Assembly: GCA_028551475.1 (NCBI GenBank)
Contig: CM052360.1
Location: 19,642,501 to 19,706,500, forward strand
Length of the DNA stretch: 64,000 bases
DNA from: Casuarina equisetifolia
Taxonomy: Eukaryota > Streptophyta > Magnoliopsida > Fagales > Casuarinaceae
Direction: 5' to 3'
The translations under genes and the position numbers were made by a program. Shown here one piece after another: positions 22,411-35,100 of this stretch. Positions within the stretch are counted from its first letter, which is position 1. Each line of letters starts with the position of its first letter. The notes under the pieces were generated by a model. It ran no database searches, was not told the DNA's origin, and saw only the letters and a list, made by a program, of their open reading frames with translations.

Positions 22411-22618
22411 ATAAGCATATAAATATGACTTATTATATTTATGAAAAGAATATGCTCATAGGTATTTAATAAATTAATATAAAGTTGAAAGATTAAATAG
22501 TCTACGTAAAATAGATAAGCATATAAATATGAGTTATTATATTTAAGAATATGCACATATATATTTCATAAATTAGTATAAAGTTGAAAGATTGCATCAT
22601 CTACGTAAAATAGATAAA
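22411..22618. repeat. 104-bp tandem repeat
   Basis: Two direct copies with a 104-bp period share AAGCATATAAATATGA and AAAGTTGAAAGATT. It is also present in the duplicate near 48811-49017, so it is older than the block duplication. Confidence 0.8.
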
Positions 22619-23032
22619 ATGTGGGCCACCATTTGAAGCAAGCAACCTGGGACATTTATAGTCCAAATTATTTGTCCAGTACTGGTTGAAGCTTTTCACC
22701 CGGGCAATTAAGTTTTATTTAAAATTGTACCCAATACAGTTTTGGTGTGACATTTAAAGACTTACAAGAGCATTTCATTTAATCTTTCTGCTCTACCACT
22801 TTGGACTTAAAAAAAAGTTCCCTTAAAATGGAAAATCTAAAAGGCAATATATGAAATGTTACAATATTTTAATTAAGTTAGTAGGAATTCAAATTTCATA
22901 ATTAAGATTTAGGTAATTCACCTTTTCCAAATCGGTTACTATATTGACTTTCTATCATAAGCTTGTCAACTTGTGACGTCAATTTGCCTATGCCACCATG
23001 ATGCTATATTTCTATCATGCAGCCGTCTAGTG

Positions 23033-23110
23033 TATTAGCTCCTTGGTGAGCTAGTGAGAATCCCTATCATGAGATTTGAGGTTCGACTCCCATTGTGTGA
23101 GTAGTCTATG
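23033..23110 (+). mobile_element. tRNA-like head, possible SINE
   Basis: TTAGCTCCTTGGTGAGC resembles a tRNA D-arm, and GGTTCGACTCC at 23080-23090 is an exact pol III B box with normal spacing. The T-stem does not pair, so it is not a tRNA gene. The sequence starts exactly where homology to the second block copy ends. It could be a tRNA-derived SINE of up to about 400 bp (23033-23448). I saw no second copy or target duplication. Confidence 0.4.
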
Positions 23111-25145
23111 GCATAAAGTATTTTTGGTAGAGTACAATTCATTGGAAGGTGACACAAATTACTTTGAGAGTTAATATCAAATCAAGAAAATAATAACTTT
23201 GATATTGTATCAAAGCCTAGGGATTAGGTATAAATTTTCTCCTATGAGACCTAATAATGTGAATATTAAGTAACATTAGACAATAGATTAGGTATTCATT
23301 AAAGAAACCTTACATATAAGTCATTTTTCAAATTTAATGGTGGAGTTCTTTACATATTAGCATTTTAAACACCAACTTCAAATTATAAGTACTTATCTTT
23401 CATTCTAAAAGCCCTAAAGCTTATCTTAATAATTTATGTCACTTTTTCAGCATGCCACATTAGCTCTTATAGTTGTCTCACTAGCACATAGAATTAGCAC
23501 ACCAAATCACCACCATTAATCTATTGGCTTTTTTATGCATTTTTTTTGGGTGGCTTTCTAGTTTTGGTAAGTTTTGGCCTATGCAAGTTCTTTTGATCTC
23601 ACACTCCTATAATATAGATTCTATGCATTTGCTATTTTCATCATACTCATTGGAAGAGCTTTCTTTTCCTTTGCATTCATTATCTATTTAGAGTTTCAAG
23701 AGCTAAAGGAACCATGTTTTGTAGAATCCTTAAGATATTAGGTCAACATTCTTGACTATGACATCTTATTTCATTAGCTTATAGCAAAAAGTTTCAATAT
23801 TTTAAGGATAAACCTCTTTGGGTTAATGGGCTAGTAGGTTCTACAGTGGTTGTGCAACTTCAAAGATGGTGAGTTTAGGTCTAGTGTATTTTAAAAAGCT
23901 AGGGTTGATCTTAAAAGTGAGCTATATTTGTCATGTGCGACTAAAAATTACTAGTCATGAGCCTTATAATGTTAGAAATAATGCTTACATTTTTTCAAGT
24001 GAGATAAAGTGTTGAGTATCTTAGAAAGCAATGGTTGATCTTGATAAAGGGCTTGACTTGTATGTGACTAAAAAAATATTGATAATGAGCCTTCTATATT
24101 GTTAAAAATAATGGTCTTATGGTTTTGTTGATGTTGTAGTATAATATCTTTCCTATATGTTCAAGCATTTCCCTCAACTCCCTTAATAATTAGTTTGAAA
24201 GATAGAGGTTAAAAAATACATTATAGTCTAGTTTAAGAGAAATACATTACTATTTAAGGATTATGCTCTTGTGATTTTGTCTTATTGGTTGTCTATGCTT
24301 AATAGGAGTCGTGTTAAAAATGATAGTTGTTTTATGTTGCTAATAAATTAACTAATGTAAGGGCAATCATCATAAAAGGTTGTAGTAAGCTCTTTGGTTT
24401 CATGGATTTCATTAAACTAGTTATATGATTTGGTCTTATTGCCAAATTTTGATTTATTAAGATTAGGAAGAAATCTAATGAATGTTGATAAAAAACATCA
24501 ATTTTCTTTTGTAGAGGTTTTGACTTTAATTATGAAAAAAGGAACATTAAGCTATATGCTTTTCAAAATTAATGCCTTTTGCCTAGTTACTACACGACCA
24601 TATACTTTGTTAATTATTTATTACTATTAGCATTATTGTTTTCCTTTTTGTCTAATAGGATGATTGTAATTTGGTTTGCTACAACTAATTTGAGTTATTG
24701 TTACTTTTTTAGCTTTCTTGATTCATAATATCAAGAAAAAGTATTTCAATTTCAAAGACAAATATAACACCAAGGTGACAAACAATCACAAGGAGACTTG
24801 AATGTCATTTTCTTAATTCATGATATAATAGTTCATAGAAGTACAAAATAACAAATTATTCATAAATAAACTCATACATGAGAATTAACATCAATGATAT
24901 CACACAAGTGAGAATAAGTCATTATCATTGGATCAACAATTGCCTAATTATGGATGTAAAGCCAAAGATAGCCCCTACTTTGTACTTTCGTGTACATACA
25001 AAACAACTAAAAGTAACATAAGAGAAAAGAGAGTAGGAAGACTTGAATTATGACTTCTAGAGGATTAGGTGTTGGCTATCATTACCATTAATAAACATTG
25101 CAAATATTTGATAAGGTGTCGTAGTTTCAAGTAATGGTGATGAGG

Positions 25146-27063
25146 CTAGTAATGCATTGAAGGATGCAATGGGGCCTTGAGTGACATATACATAGGGGGC
25201 ACGAGGGTAATGACTGGGGGTTGCATAGGGGTTTTCATTGGGGGATGCAATGGGGCTTTCGTTGGGGGATGCATCGAGGCCTTTGTTGGGGCATGTATTG
25301 GTGCTTTAATTAGGGGATGCACTGGGGCCTTTATTGGGGTATCCATAGGTGTTTTAGTTGGGGGATGCATTGGGGATCTGATAGGTGGATACGCTGGGAC
25401 CATGATTGGGGGATGCATAGGGCCTTCCACTCGGGCCTTTAATGGGGGTTGCATAAGGGAACTCATTGGGGCCTTGTTAGGGGCTTCCATTGGGGGAGGA
25501 ACTAAAGCCTTAATTGGGGGATGCACTGGGGCTTTCATTGGAGGGTGAATTGGTGCCTTCATTGGGGGGTGCACTAGGGCCATATAGGGGGAATGCATTA
25601 AGGCCTTATGGGAGGAATGCATTGCGGCCTTGTGGAGGGGATGGACTGGGGCCCTATGGGGGCCATGCTTGTGGGCTTTATGGGGGGAATGCATCGAGGC
25701 ATGCATAGGGGCCTTATAAGGGGCATGGATTGGGGCCTTGTGGGGGGCATGCTCGGGGGCCTTATGGGGGGAATGCATTGGGGCCTCATGGGGGGTATGC
25801 ATAGGGGCTTTGTAGGGGGCATGGATTGGGGCCTTGAAGGGGGCATGCATTGGGGCCTTGTGAGGGGAATAGATTGGGGTCTTGTGGGGGGAATGCACCG
25901 GGGCCTTGTGAGGGAAATGCACTAGGGCCTTGTGGGGGGAATGGATTGGGACCTCGTGAAGGGAATGGATTAGGACCTTGTGAGGGGAATGAATTGGGGT
26001 CTTATAGGGGGAACGCATTAGGGCCTTATGAGGGGAATACACTGGAGCCTTATGGGGGGAATGGATTGGGACCTTGTAAGGGGAATGGATTGGAGCTTTA
26101 TGAGGGGCATGCATTGGGGCCTTATGGGGGGAATGGATTGGGGCCTTATGGGGGGCATGAACTAAGGCCTTGTGGGGGGAATGGATTGGGGCCTTATGGG
26201 AGGGATGCATGGGGGCATTATGGGGGGCATGCATAGGGGCCTTGTGGAAGGGATGGACTGGGGCCTTATGAGGGGTATGAATTGGAGCCTTATAGGGGGA
26301 ATGCATGGGAGCCTTATAAGGGGAATGCATTGGGGCTTTATGGGGGGAATGCATTGGGGCCTTGTTGGGGGCATGCACAAGGGCCTTGTGTGGGGCATGC
26401 ATTGGGGCCTTATAGGGGGGATGCATAGGGGCGTTCATTGGAGGATGCAACAAGGCCTTGTGGGGTGCATTCAATGGGGCCTTCTTGAGGGAGTGCATTG
26501 GGGCATTTATGGGGACATGTGTGAGGACCTTCATTGGGGCCTTGGCTGGTTGATAAACCAAAGCATGCAGCTTGATTGGGGGTACATAAGCATGAATGAC
26601 CTACATCAAGATGCAAAGTCCATTTCATTACATTCTTATTTTCATAAACATTTGTTAGTAATAGGCAAACAAGTATACTACAATATTATCTAAAATAACA
26701 TATAGTTGAGATAACAATAACCATTGAGAAACATGATTTAAGATTTTGAAATGTGATAGCTAAGGTAACAAAAAACCAACCAAGAATATGAACTTAGGAT
26801 TAACTAGTATATAGTACTTAGAGAACCCATTAGACATATTAATGAAAAAGAAATAAAGAGAAAAATTCTTGAGTTTCTAGTTATTATGAAATGAAACAAA
26901 CAAGAATAGAAGGATTTCTACAAACTAAAAGCCCTACCAAAGGAAGCAAGTAAACATAATTTTGTTTCGTGTGTGTGTGCTTGTGGGAGGGAAGAAAAAG
27001 TCATACTGTTGAGGTAATTGCAAGAAAAGCAGAAAGGAAAAAGAACATATCCTTAATAGCCAT
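25146..27063 (-). CDS. secreted KAPxHxPH-repeat proline-rich protein
   Basis: Two exons, 27007-27063 and 25146-26600, with GT-AG ends and a 406-base phase-0 intron, give 503 residues. Exon 1 encodes a signal peptide (MAIKDMFFFLSAFLAITST). Exon 2 opens VIHAYVPPIKLHALVYQPAK and is then almost entirely an eight-residue repeat: K-A-P-(M/I/V)-H-(S/A/P)-P-(H/Y). It has roughly 55 units, drifting to KAPxHPPM in the C-terminal third. It has no cysteine-rich C-terminal domain, transmembrane segment or GPI signal; it ends LHPSMHY. It resembles plant cell-wall proline/hydroxyproline-rich proteins with KAPVHPP repeats (AGP31-type) but lacks their C-terminal PAC domain. I infer a basic, His-rich wall protein. 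A TATA box lies upstream. The two-exon model is my reading of splice sites shared by the paralogue. Confidence 0.75.
25190..26540. repeat. 24-bp coding minisatellite
   Basis: The plus strand shows variants of a 24-bp unit of the type GGGGCCTTATGGGGGGAATG plus CATT, in register with codons of the minus-strand gene. Indels are nearly all multiples of three, so the frame is held over 1.3 kb. The G-runs all lie on the plus (template) strand. Confidence 0.95.
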
Positions 27064-27143
27064 CTTGGAAAAGTACTATAAACAAGCCAAGAAAATTAGG
27101 AGCTAGTCACTAAATGTTGATTCAAGGTAGAACCATGAGTTGG

Positions 27144-27151
27144 TATATATA
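27144..27151 (-). promoter_or_regulatory. TATA box of the repeat-protein gene
   Basis: The minus strand reads CCTATATATACC, about 81 bases upstream of the ATG at 27063. The same box is kept in the paralogue at about 63865-63872, closer to its ATG because of a deletion of roughly 35 bases. Confidence 0.6.
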
Positions 27152-27280
27152 GGGCTTGAGTAGGGAAACATAGTATCTACAATTTGGCTATTTGGTTATT
27201 TAATAAAGTTATGGTGAAAACTTCACCAATAATGGCTTTGTATTGTAAAGTATATGAGTTATTTTTTTTGTTGATGGACA

Positions 27281-27989
27281 TTGTTGACCAAATTAAAAGC
27301 TTGACCCACATGCCTCAATTACCATGTCCATTAATATAGTGTATTTATATCTCCAAAAAGTGTGTTATTGTTAGAATTGAAGAAATAAGGTAACTATATG
27401 CATATAACTCACAAGAGATAACCATCCAAGATTTTTTACCACGGACTAAATCTTCACATTAATGGTTGCAAGATTCTTTACCATTACCCTTGTTACAACT
27501 ATATTTATTGTTATTTATTATCATTTATTATCTTGACTAAAGTCCTCTATGAAATCAAAGTATGGTTTAATTTTCTAATAGGAAATGAAATCTTAGTTTG
27601 AGAATAAGTTTTGTTTTCATGTAATATACTAGTACGGCCAATTGGCCTTGTGATAATGTCATTTTCTCTTTCTTTGCTATTCTTTTCTTGTTTCTCTTTT
27701 ACGTTTGTATTTTTTTTATTCATGCAATTCTATTTATGCTGAAATTCTTATATTCAACTACAAGTATATAATTATGATTTTTAATAGTTACTACTAATTT
27801 ATCAACCTCTATACAAGGCCAACAACATGGAACCAAAGCTTTGTTTAGTTGACTTATTTGACTATTTTAATGCACTTGCCTACTTTGCGGATTTAATAAT
27901 GTGCATGTGTTCTGCACTCCATATTGTTGTTTACTATTAGGAGAAAGCAAAACATTTGCTTCCAAAGACATGAAAGTAAGAAATATTTA
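27281..27989. other. AT-rich intergenic DNA
   Basis: No gene or LTR is recognised. The copia element on the minus strand is cut off at the right edge of this stretch. Confidence 0.4.
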
Positions 27990-30900
27990 GTTTTCTACCA
28001 AAGAATAATTCAAATGATGTCTTTTTCAAATCAGTCTTAAAAATGCATGATTTGAAGTGTAACAAGCTATACTCACAGCTTCTCCCCAAAAATGTTTTGA
28101 AAGATTATATTCACACATTATAATTCTAGCCATTTCTTAAGGTGTTATATTCTTTCTTTCTATAACATAATTTTGTTATGGAGTTCTTGGTGCAGAAAAA
28201 TTGTAAGAAATCCCATTTTTATAACAAAAGTTTTCAAAGAGATTATTTTCAAATTCTCCACCATGATCAATTCTTATTTTTTTAATCAAAGAATATTTTT
28301 TCATTTTGAATCATTTTACATAAACCAAAAAACTTTTCAAATTTCTCATCCTTTCTAGTGAGTAAGTATATTCATGTAAATCTAATGTAGTCATCTACTA
28401 TGACTAATACATAGTATTTGCCATTTCAAGTTATTGTTCTTATAAGACTGAAAAGATCCATGTGAAGTAGTTCTAATGGTCTCGTTGGAACTAAAACAAG
28501 CTTTGGTTTAAAGCTATTTTATTGATGTTTACCTTTCACACATGCTTCACACAATCTATCTCTATCAAAGTTTGAATGGGTCCTTTAATTAGATTTTTCT
28601 TAGAAAGTTTTTCTATCAAATCTAAACCCACATGCCCAAGTTTTCTATGCCACAACAAAGCATCATCATTCTTATTTACAATTAAACATGTTTGTTCATG
28701 AGACAATTCACTAAGGTCCATATTATAAATATTATCTTTTCTTTTTCAACAATCTTTATATCATGGTCCATATGTTTAACAAAACAAAGTTCCTTTCCAA
28801 ACTTTATCTTAAAGTTTTTATCACAAAGTTGACTTTTACTTAGTAAATTGAATTTCAATTCATCCATAAACAAAACTTATGAGATAAACAAGGTGTTTGA
28901 GTTACCTATGGTTCTTATACCTTTGATCCTTCCTTTAGAGTTATTTTCAAAAGAAACTATACCTCCATCTTTTAACTTAAGTGTTGAGAAGAGCTCCATC
29001 ATCCTAGTCACATATTAGGAATAGCTATTGTCCAAAATCTATAGATTTTTGAAGTCTTTCTTTTTCACTTTTGCACTCAAAGCTTGCAAAAATAAACATA
29101 CTTGTTGGAGTGCTTGGTACCCTTTTTTCTTTGATTCCATGAAAGTTACTTATACTATCGTTACTAGACCTTTTAGGTATCCATACCTTCTTTATCTTAT
29201 ATGGTCTTTTAAGCCTAATAAGATATGTTCAAGTAGTGTGACCTTGGTATTTACAGAATTTACAACTTACTTTAGCTATTGTACAGTTCTAAATTTTATC
29301 AAAAAATGTTATGAAACTCTTGATGGAAGTTTTGGATTTAAAAACTAAACCTACCTTATTAAATATGCCTTGTTAAGAGTTAATTAACTTATCTAACATG
29401 TGACTGCCTTTTGTAAATTTTTTTAGTAGTGAAGTAGTATCATCCAACTTGAGATGAATTTGTTTTTTTTTTTTTATCATTTTCTAATTCACATATTCTC
29501 ATGTTAGACTCATTATATCAGAGTTTGTAAAAACAGTTTCAGCAATGTTATTTTCCTTATCTAAAAACGGTACAAAATTTGTCAAGACACTTTTGTCATG
29601 ATAACTTTATTATTATAAAGTTATTTTTATCTAATTTAAGTAATAAATTATCTAATGCTTGTGAGAAAATATTTGAATTCATCTTTATTTACTGAAATTT
29701 ATCTTGTTTATGTAGCATAAGAAGGCATGAAGAAAAAGGACAAGCATAGAGAACCTGATACTTATGATGTGGCAAAAGATGGTCAAAATATGAAAATTAA
29801 GAAAATCAAGATGGGCTTGGGCTTTGGGATGATTGTTATTAGATTTTTATTTTTATTGGGTTTTCTAAATAATTAGAAAACCTAGTCATACTAGGAGTTC
29901 AAAGCCTAATTAATATAAAAGTCCAAAACCCACTTGTCTTGGGAGTCCAAAACCCACTTCTATTGGGATAAGGAGATAATTCTAAACCCTAGGCCCTATA
30001 TAAGGAAGGAGCATTGCACAGGAAGAGGAAGAGGAGAAGAGAGAGAGAAAAGAAAGTGCCGCTGAAACCAAGGAAGAAAGAAGAAAATCAAGAAAAATTC
30101 TTGAAGAGAAGACAATGTGGAGACAACTTTCCTATTTTTCTTTATTTAAGATGTTTTCCTCAATTTCTACCATTGTTTTGGTTTATTATTTTATTATGTT
30201 CTAAATTCCTTTTGTTAGAGCGATGGTGTAGCCTAACTATGATGATGTGAATCATATAAGTTTTTATGTTTTACAAGATATTTTATTTATGTGAGTTATA
30301 TATTATTATGCTTAATGCTTTTAAGTGATTGACTACTATTTGAATAATTTGATGTGCATGTTTGAGACTGAGAGGTAATAATATGCAATTGCTTCTTATA
30401 ATATATAACCATGAATTAAATATGGATAGACATATACCATGTTGTTTGTGTAGCTTTTGGTGATAAGATAATCGAAAGATTTATTATAAACCAGGAATGT
30501 TCACAGATCCTAATGCATTTGGTTTGTTTCAATTCACATATAGAGATATAATGAATTAATGAACTAAATAAGTTTGCTATACCTAGACATAGGATAGTAA
30601 ATAAATTAGGAAATTCCACTATCACAAAGGTATTATCATTCTTGAAGGCATAAACTATGAAAATTTATATCTAGTAGTTATGGTGAAATCGGATGTTTTA
30701 ACATGTTTCTCATATTGATCTTACTTATATTTAATTTCAATTAATCTTGAATCTTGTTTTGGAAATTTTATATTTTATTTCATCATCAACTTTGTTTTGA
30801 TTAGTTAGATAAATTTTAGGATTAGTTCATTGTTGGTACTTAATTAGTTTAGTATTCACCAATCTCTATGGGACGATATCTTTCTTATCATTATATTACT

Positions 30901-32159
30901 TGTTTGACATGTTTACTTGCATATAAATTTCACTGAACATTTCATAATTGATTTCACTTTTTAAAGATTTATATTTATTTTTTTAATTTCTAATATTCAT
31001 TTTTTTTATCTTATTTGCATACTCAACTAGATCAAAAAATATAGTTTCTATACCATAGTTTGCATCATTTGCAAGGTCAGAATCACTTACCTTAGAATCT
31101 TCTTCTTCAATGGCTTTTGCTGTAATTAGACAAAGGTGTGCCACTTTTTCTTGTTCCTACTCTTCTAATGATGAGCGTTCATCATCCTAAGCAACAATCA
31201 TGACCTTTTTTTTTATTTTTTTTATTTTTATTATCTTTCTTTTTAAGCATAGGACATTCAGATTTAACATGTCCTGATTTTCTACATTCAAAGCATAAAT
31301 TATTCCTAGGATCATATGTTTATTTCTTCCTAGATTTTCCTAGATTTTGGCTTTTATCTTTAAAGAATTTTCTGATTTCCTAGCTAGCATAGCAATTTCA
31401 TCATTTTTAGAATTTGATTCCTTAATCTTTTCAACACTAACTTTTAGTGCAAGTGACTTCTTATTATCTCTTTCTCTTTCCTTTCTTATTAATAACATTT
31501 CATGAGTCTTAAATGATCCTAGCAAGTCATCTAAGGTCAGTTTTTCTAAGTCATATGCTTCCTTTATAGCCATCTTCTTAGGATCCCAACTTCAAGTAAA
31601 GACAATAACATTTTTCTTATCATATCTTCATTGTATATGTATTTCCTAATAGTTTAAGTTTAAAAACTGTTTTAGTAAATCTATCAAAATTTTACTAATA
31701 GTTTTAGAATCTTTCATGGTAAACAATTCATAATCATGTGTAAACATAGTAACTTTAGAAGACTTAACCTTTTTAGTACTTTTATAAATAACTTCTAACT
31801 TATCTCAAATTTTTTTATGGGTGAGGCAAGAAGACACTTTATTATTGAACTCATAAGCTCTTAAGCCACTATAAATCATATTCTTGGCTTTAGCATTTAA
31901 CCCCATAGTCTTAGCTTCACTTTTATTCCAGTCATCAGTCTTAGGTAATGTAGTACCTTTTACTAATAACCTACCATGCTCTGGATCTTAACCAGTAATA
32001 AACACTTTCATTAATTATTTCCAATGTCTAAAATTGATACCATCAAACAATGGTGGTTTATTAAACCTCATAATAACTACACCTTTCTCTAAAGTCATTA
32101 TAAGGATTTACTCCAAGATGTTAAGCCTTTAATTAAAGAACCTAGCTCTCGATACCAAT
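27990..32159 (-). mobile_element. Ty1-copia element (SIRE-like), decayed and 3'-truncated
   Basis: Read on the minus strand from 32159: a primer site TGGTATCGAGAGC (32145-32157) two bases inside the LTR. Then comes gag from MTLEKGVVIMRFNKPPLFDG with open piece 31340-31573, followed by a CCHC knuckle (CFECRKSGHVKSECP) near 31250-31300. A protease-proximal region (LFSTLKLKDGG, DELKFNLLSKSQLCD) and GAG-pre-integrase (LLWHRKLGHVGLDLIEKLS, 28560-28660) come next. Integrase (NFSAPRTP, then WGEAVSIACY) fades at about 28000. Reverse transcriptase, RNase H and the 3' LTR are missing. Many stops make it inactive. A foreign solo LTR sits inside at 29599-30939. Confidence 0.85.
29599..30939 (+). mobile_element. 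solo LTR (gypsy family B) inside copia
   Basis: Starts TGATAACTTTAT and ends CACTGAACA, the same termini as the gypsy 5' LTR at 44666-45938 (there reverse-complemented). It is flanked by TGTCA and TTTCA, a one-mismatch 5-bp target duplication. No internal region is present, so it probably arose by LTR-LTR recombination. Confidence 0.75.
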
Positions 32160-35100
32160 TGTTAGGTATAATGACTAACCAATAAGGAAGGGGTTGAATT
32201 GGTTAGGGAATTCTTTTAAGTATTAATTGGAGTTTTAAGACACAATAATAAACATTAACGCACAACAAACATAAACATAGGATTTTACCATGGTGGTTTG
32301 TTCGATGAAATTCTACATACAAGTGTACATATCAAACAAGTAATAAAATGATGAATATGAGTATCGTCCCATAGAGACTAGTGCTTACTAAATTAACTAA
32401 TTACTAATGGTGAATAGTTTCTAGAGTTTATCTAGCCAGCCAAAATGATAAAACATAGACTAAATTAAATTTAACCTAAACTTGCTTAACGAAACATGTT
32501 AGAGCATTTGATTTCAACTAACTACTAGGTACAAATGTAGATAAATTATACTTATAAGATTGATTCTATTCATGTGATGGCAGAATTTCCTAATTTATTC
32601 ATTATCCTATTTCTAGGTATAGCGAACCTACTTAGCTCATTAACTCACTATATGTCTACCCATGAATTAAATGAACCAAATACATTAAGATTTGTGAATA
32701 TTCCAGTTTACACCTAAAGCCACACAAATCATATGGTATATATCTATCCATATTAACCTATGGTTGCACATTACATGAAGCACTACATATTATCTCCTAT
32801 TAGTCTCAAACATGCAAATCAAATCATTTAAGTAATAGTTAATCACTTAAAAGCATTAAACTCCATAATATGCAGCTTCACATTTATAAATTGTCTCACA
32901 AAACACCATAATCATACAACTCATACCACTGCAATTAAGTTAAACCATAGCTTTAACACAATAAACTAAAACATGGTATTTACAAACACAAGAATAGTGC
33001 ACAAGCTTGAACAAAACATCCTTTAAACTAAAAACATCAAAGCTGTCACCAAAATGTCTTTAATTTAGAGAAAATTTAGACAAATCTACACATAAGGAAT
33101 AGGAAGAGGAGCTAGTTGAAAAATGGGAAGAAAATGAGCAAAAACGTGTTGTCACATGCCACCGCCACATGCCACCACCACATGCTGCCATGTGTTGCCA
33201 CCACTCTTCATAAAAACCTCTAGAAAGAACCCTTAAATGCTAATCTATTGAAAGATCAAGTCAAGTTTCCAAAAAACCGTCGAAAAAAGCCTAGTTTCGT
33301 TAAAAATAGCCTATGAACAACATTTGCTGTTGTCATCAGAAATCGTTGCGAAACCACTCCAGAAACAATGGAAAGGTTACTAAGGTGGTAAGTCCATTCC
33401 TTCCTCACTAGAAAACACCTAAAAATGGCCAAAAAACACTCAAATGGTTGGTAATCAGCAACAACGTTCTTGTTTGCTAGAAAAGAATGCAAGAATGGTT
33501 AGCTTTCGCCTAACTACAGCACGTTCTCAAACTCTCGTATTGTTGTGCATGGGCTATGATTTTCTGATGAGGGAGAAATTGCATGCCATTCTCCTAAATT
33601 TGGTGCTTAACCGAAACCCATCTTTCTTTCAATTTTTTCCTTTTCACATGATAATTCACCCAACAATTGACCATTCACCTCCTTTGCCTTTCTTTACTTT
33701 TTACTTTTTCTCCTTTTTCCTTACATGGGTTCCACATCACTAGCCTTTGCATTTTCTTCTTGCTTATTTTCTCTATTCTTTTGCTTCTTTTCTTTTCTTT
33801 GTATGCTATTTGGAGTTTGCTACATAAAATAACACAAGTTGCATAATTATAAACAAATCTAACTATAATTTAATAAATACTATAGTAAATATTATCTAAA
33901 ATAATAATAATAACTTTATAAAATATAAAGTTATCATGGTTTGACTCTCACACCTATGTCCACACTCTTTTTTCTTCAACTCAACTAGTTAAAGTCCACT
34001 TTACTTACTAATTAGGAGAAAACATTCTCCTAACCCTCTCAATCCCTTCTCAAAGAGATTGCAAAACTATGAGGTTACAATCAAGGTTCTTCCAACCTTG
34101 TTACTAAGAAAATCCCTGAAGATGTATAGTTTGTGAGGGATATTGCTAATTAGAGAGCTTTCTAAACATGTGGAATCACAATTAAAGCTCTAATCACAAA
34201 GCCCCCAAATTATGAAGAATTAGGGTTTCAAATTTACAATTAGGTTTATGTGTAATATAATAATAAGAGTTCAATGAAAACATAAACAAGATTATATACA
34301 GATGAAATCACAAAGAATACAATCTTAAAAGAATAGCATCAAAGATCTTCATAGAATCACAATACTTTGAGTAGTCTCGATTTCTTCTTTTGATTTCATA
34401 ATAGACTTATGCAAAACTCTCTTTTAAACTATAGAATAAAAGCTTTTATAAGAGATTCAAATAATAGTAGTTGATTTGAGGATTTTGTCAAACCTAATGA
34501 AATCAAAGAGTTCTTCTTGTTAAGAGATTGAAAACATTCCATCACTCTACTTCTAGGGCTTCAATTCAAACCCATAATCATCACAAAATCACATAGGATA
34601 GCCTTTCGGACACTTGGTTGCTTTTTTACATTTCTTCTCATTAGGAGCATGGCTATAGTCATTGTCTCGATCGATAGAAGCTAGGGATTTTCTTAGGTTG
34701 GCTTACTTCACAATAGCATGGGTCAAACTTGACATCTGCGGGCATAAGTCTCTCAAGTCAGACTTAATCTCTTGCATGCTTGAGTCTCTCGAGTCAAACT
34801 TAATCACATGAGAGCTTGAGCTTTTCGATTAGACTTAATCATTTATAGGGCCTAAGCTTCTTAAATTAGACTTAGTCATTTACAGGCTTGAGCTTCTTCA
34901 TGGGTTAAGCTATTTAGTCTCTCGGGCTTAGGCTTCCTCATTAAGCCTTTAATTCTTTCTAACCTGAATAAGCTTCTTAGTTTAGGTTAGACTACCATAA
35001 TTTCCCTACAGGAATATTCCAACATCAAGTTCTCTTTAATAGAAATATTATGCAACTAATATTTTCTCCTTTCCTTTTTATTGCTTACGAAATATTCTTT

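Larger units (their letters stand above)
20210..23038. repeat. segmental duplication block 1, first copy
   Basis: Direct repeat of 46684-49573, about 90% identical by eye. It contains the DUF4220/DUF594 pseudogene and about 1.6 kb of 3' flank. Homology stops after the GTCTAGTGTATTAG stretch at 23038 and 49573. Positions 21435-23038 have no gene. Confidence 0.9.
23449..27280. repeat. segmental duplication block 2, first copy
   Basis: Direct repeat of 60658-64000; the window ends inside the second copy. It begins at the GCATGCCACATTAG stretch in both. It includes about 1.6 kb of AT-rich 3' flank (23449-25145, no gene) and the complete repeat-protein gene. Confidence 0.9.

Noticed and set aside
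23040-23110. Functional tRNA gene
   Set aside because: The B box is exact, but the T-stem and acceptor stem do not pair, so it is at most tRNA-derived.
25190-26540. CRISPR-like array
   Set aside because: Units are contiguous with no unique spacers and are coding in a plant nuclear context.
25177-26693. Long plus-strand Gly/Met-rich frames over the minisatellite
   Set aside because: They are antisense readings of the KAPxHxPH gene. A 24-bp repeat without stops opens several frames at once. The minus frame has the signal peptide and splice sites.
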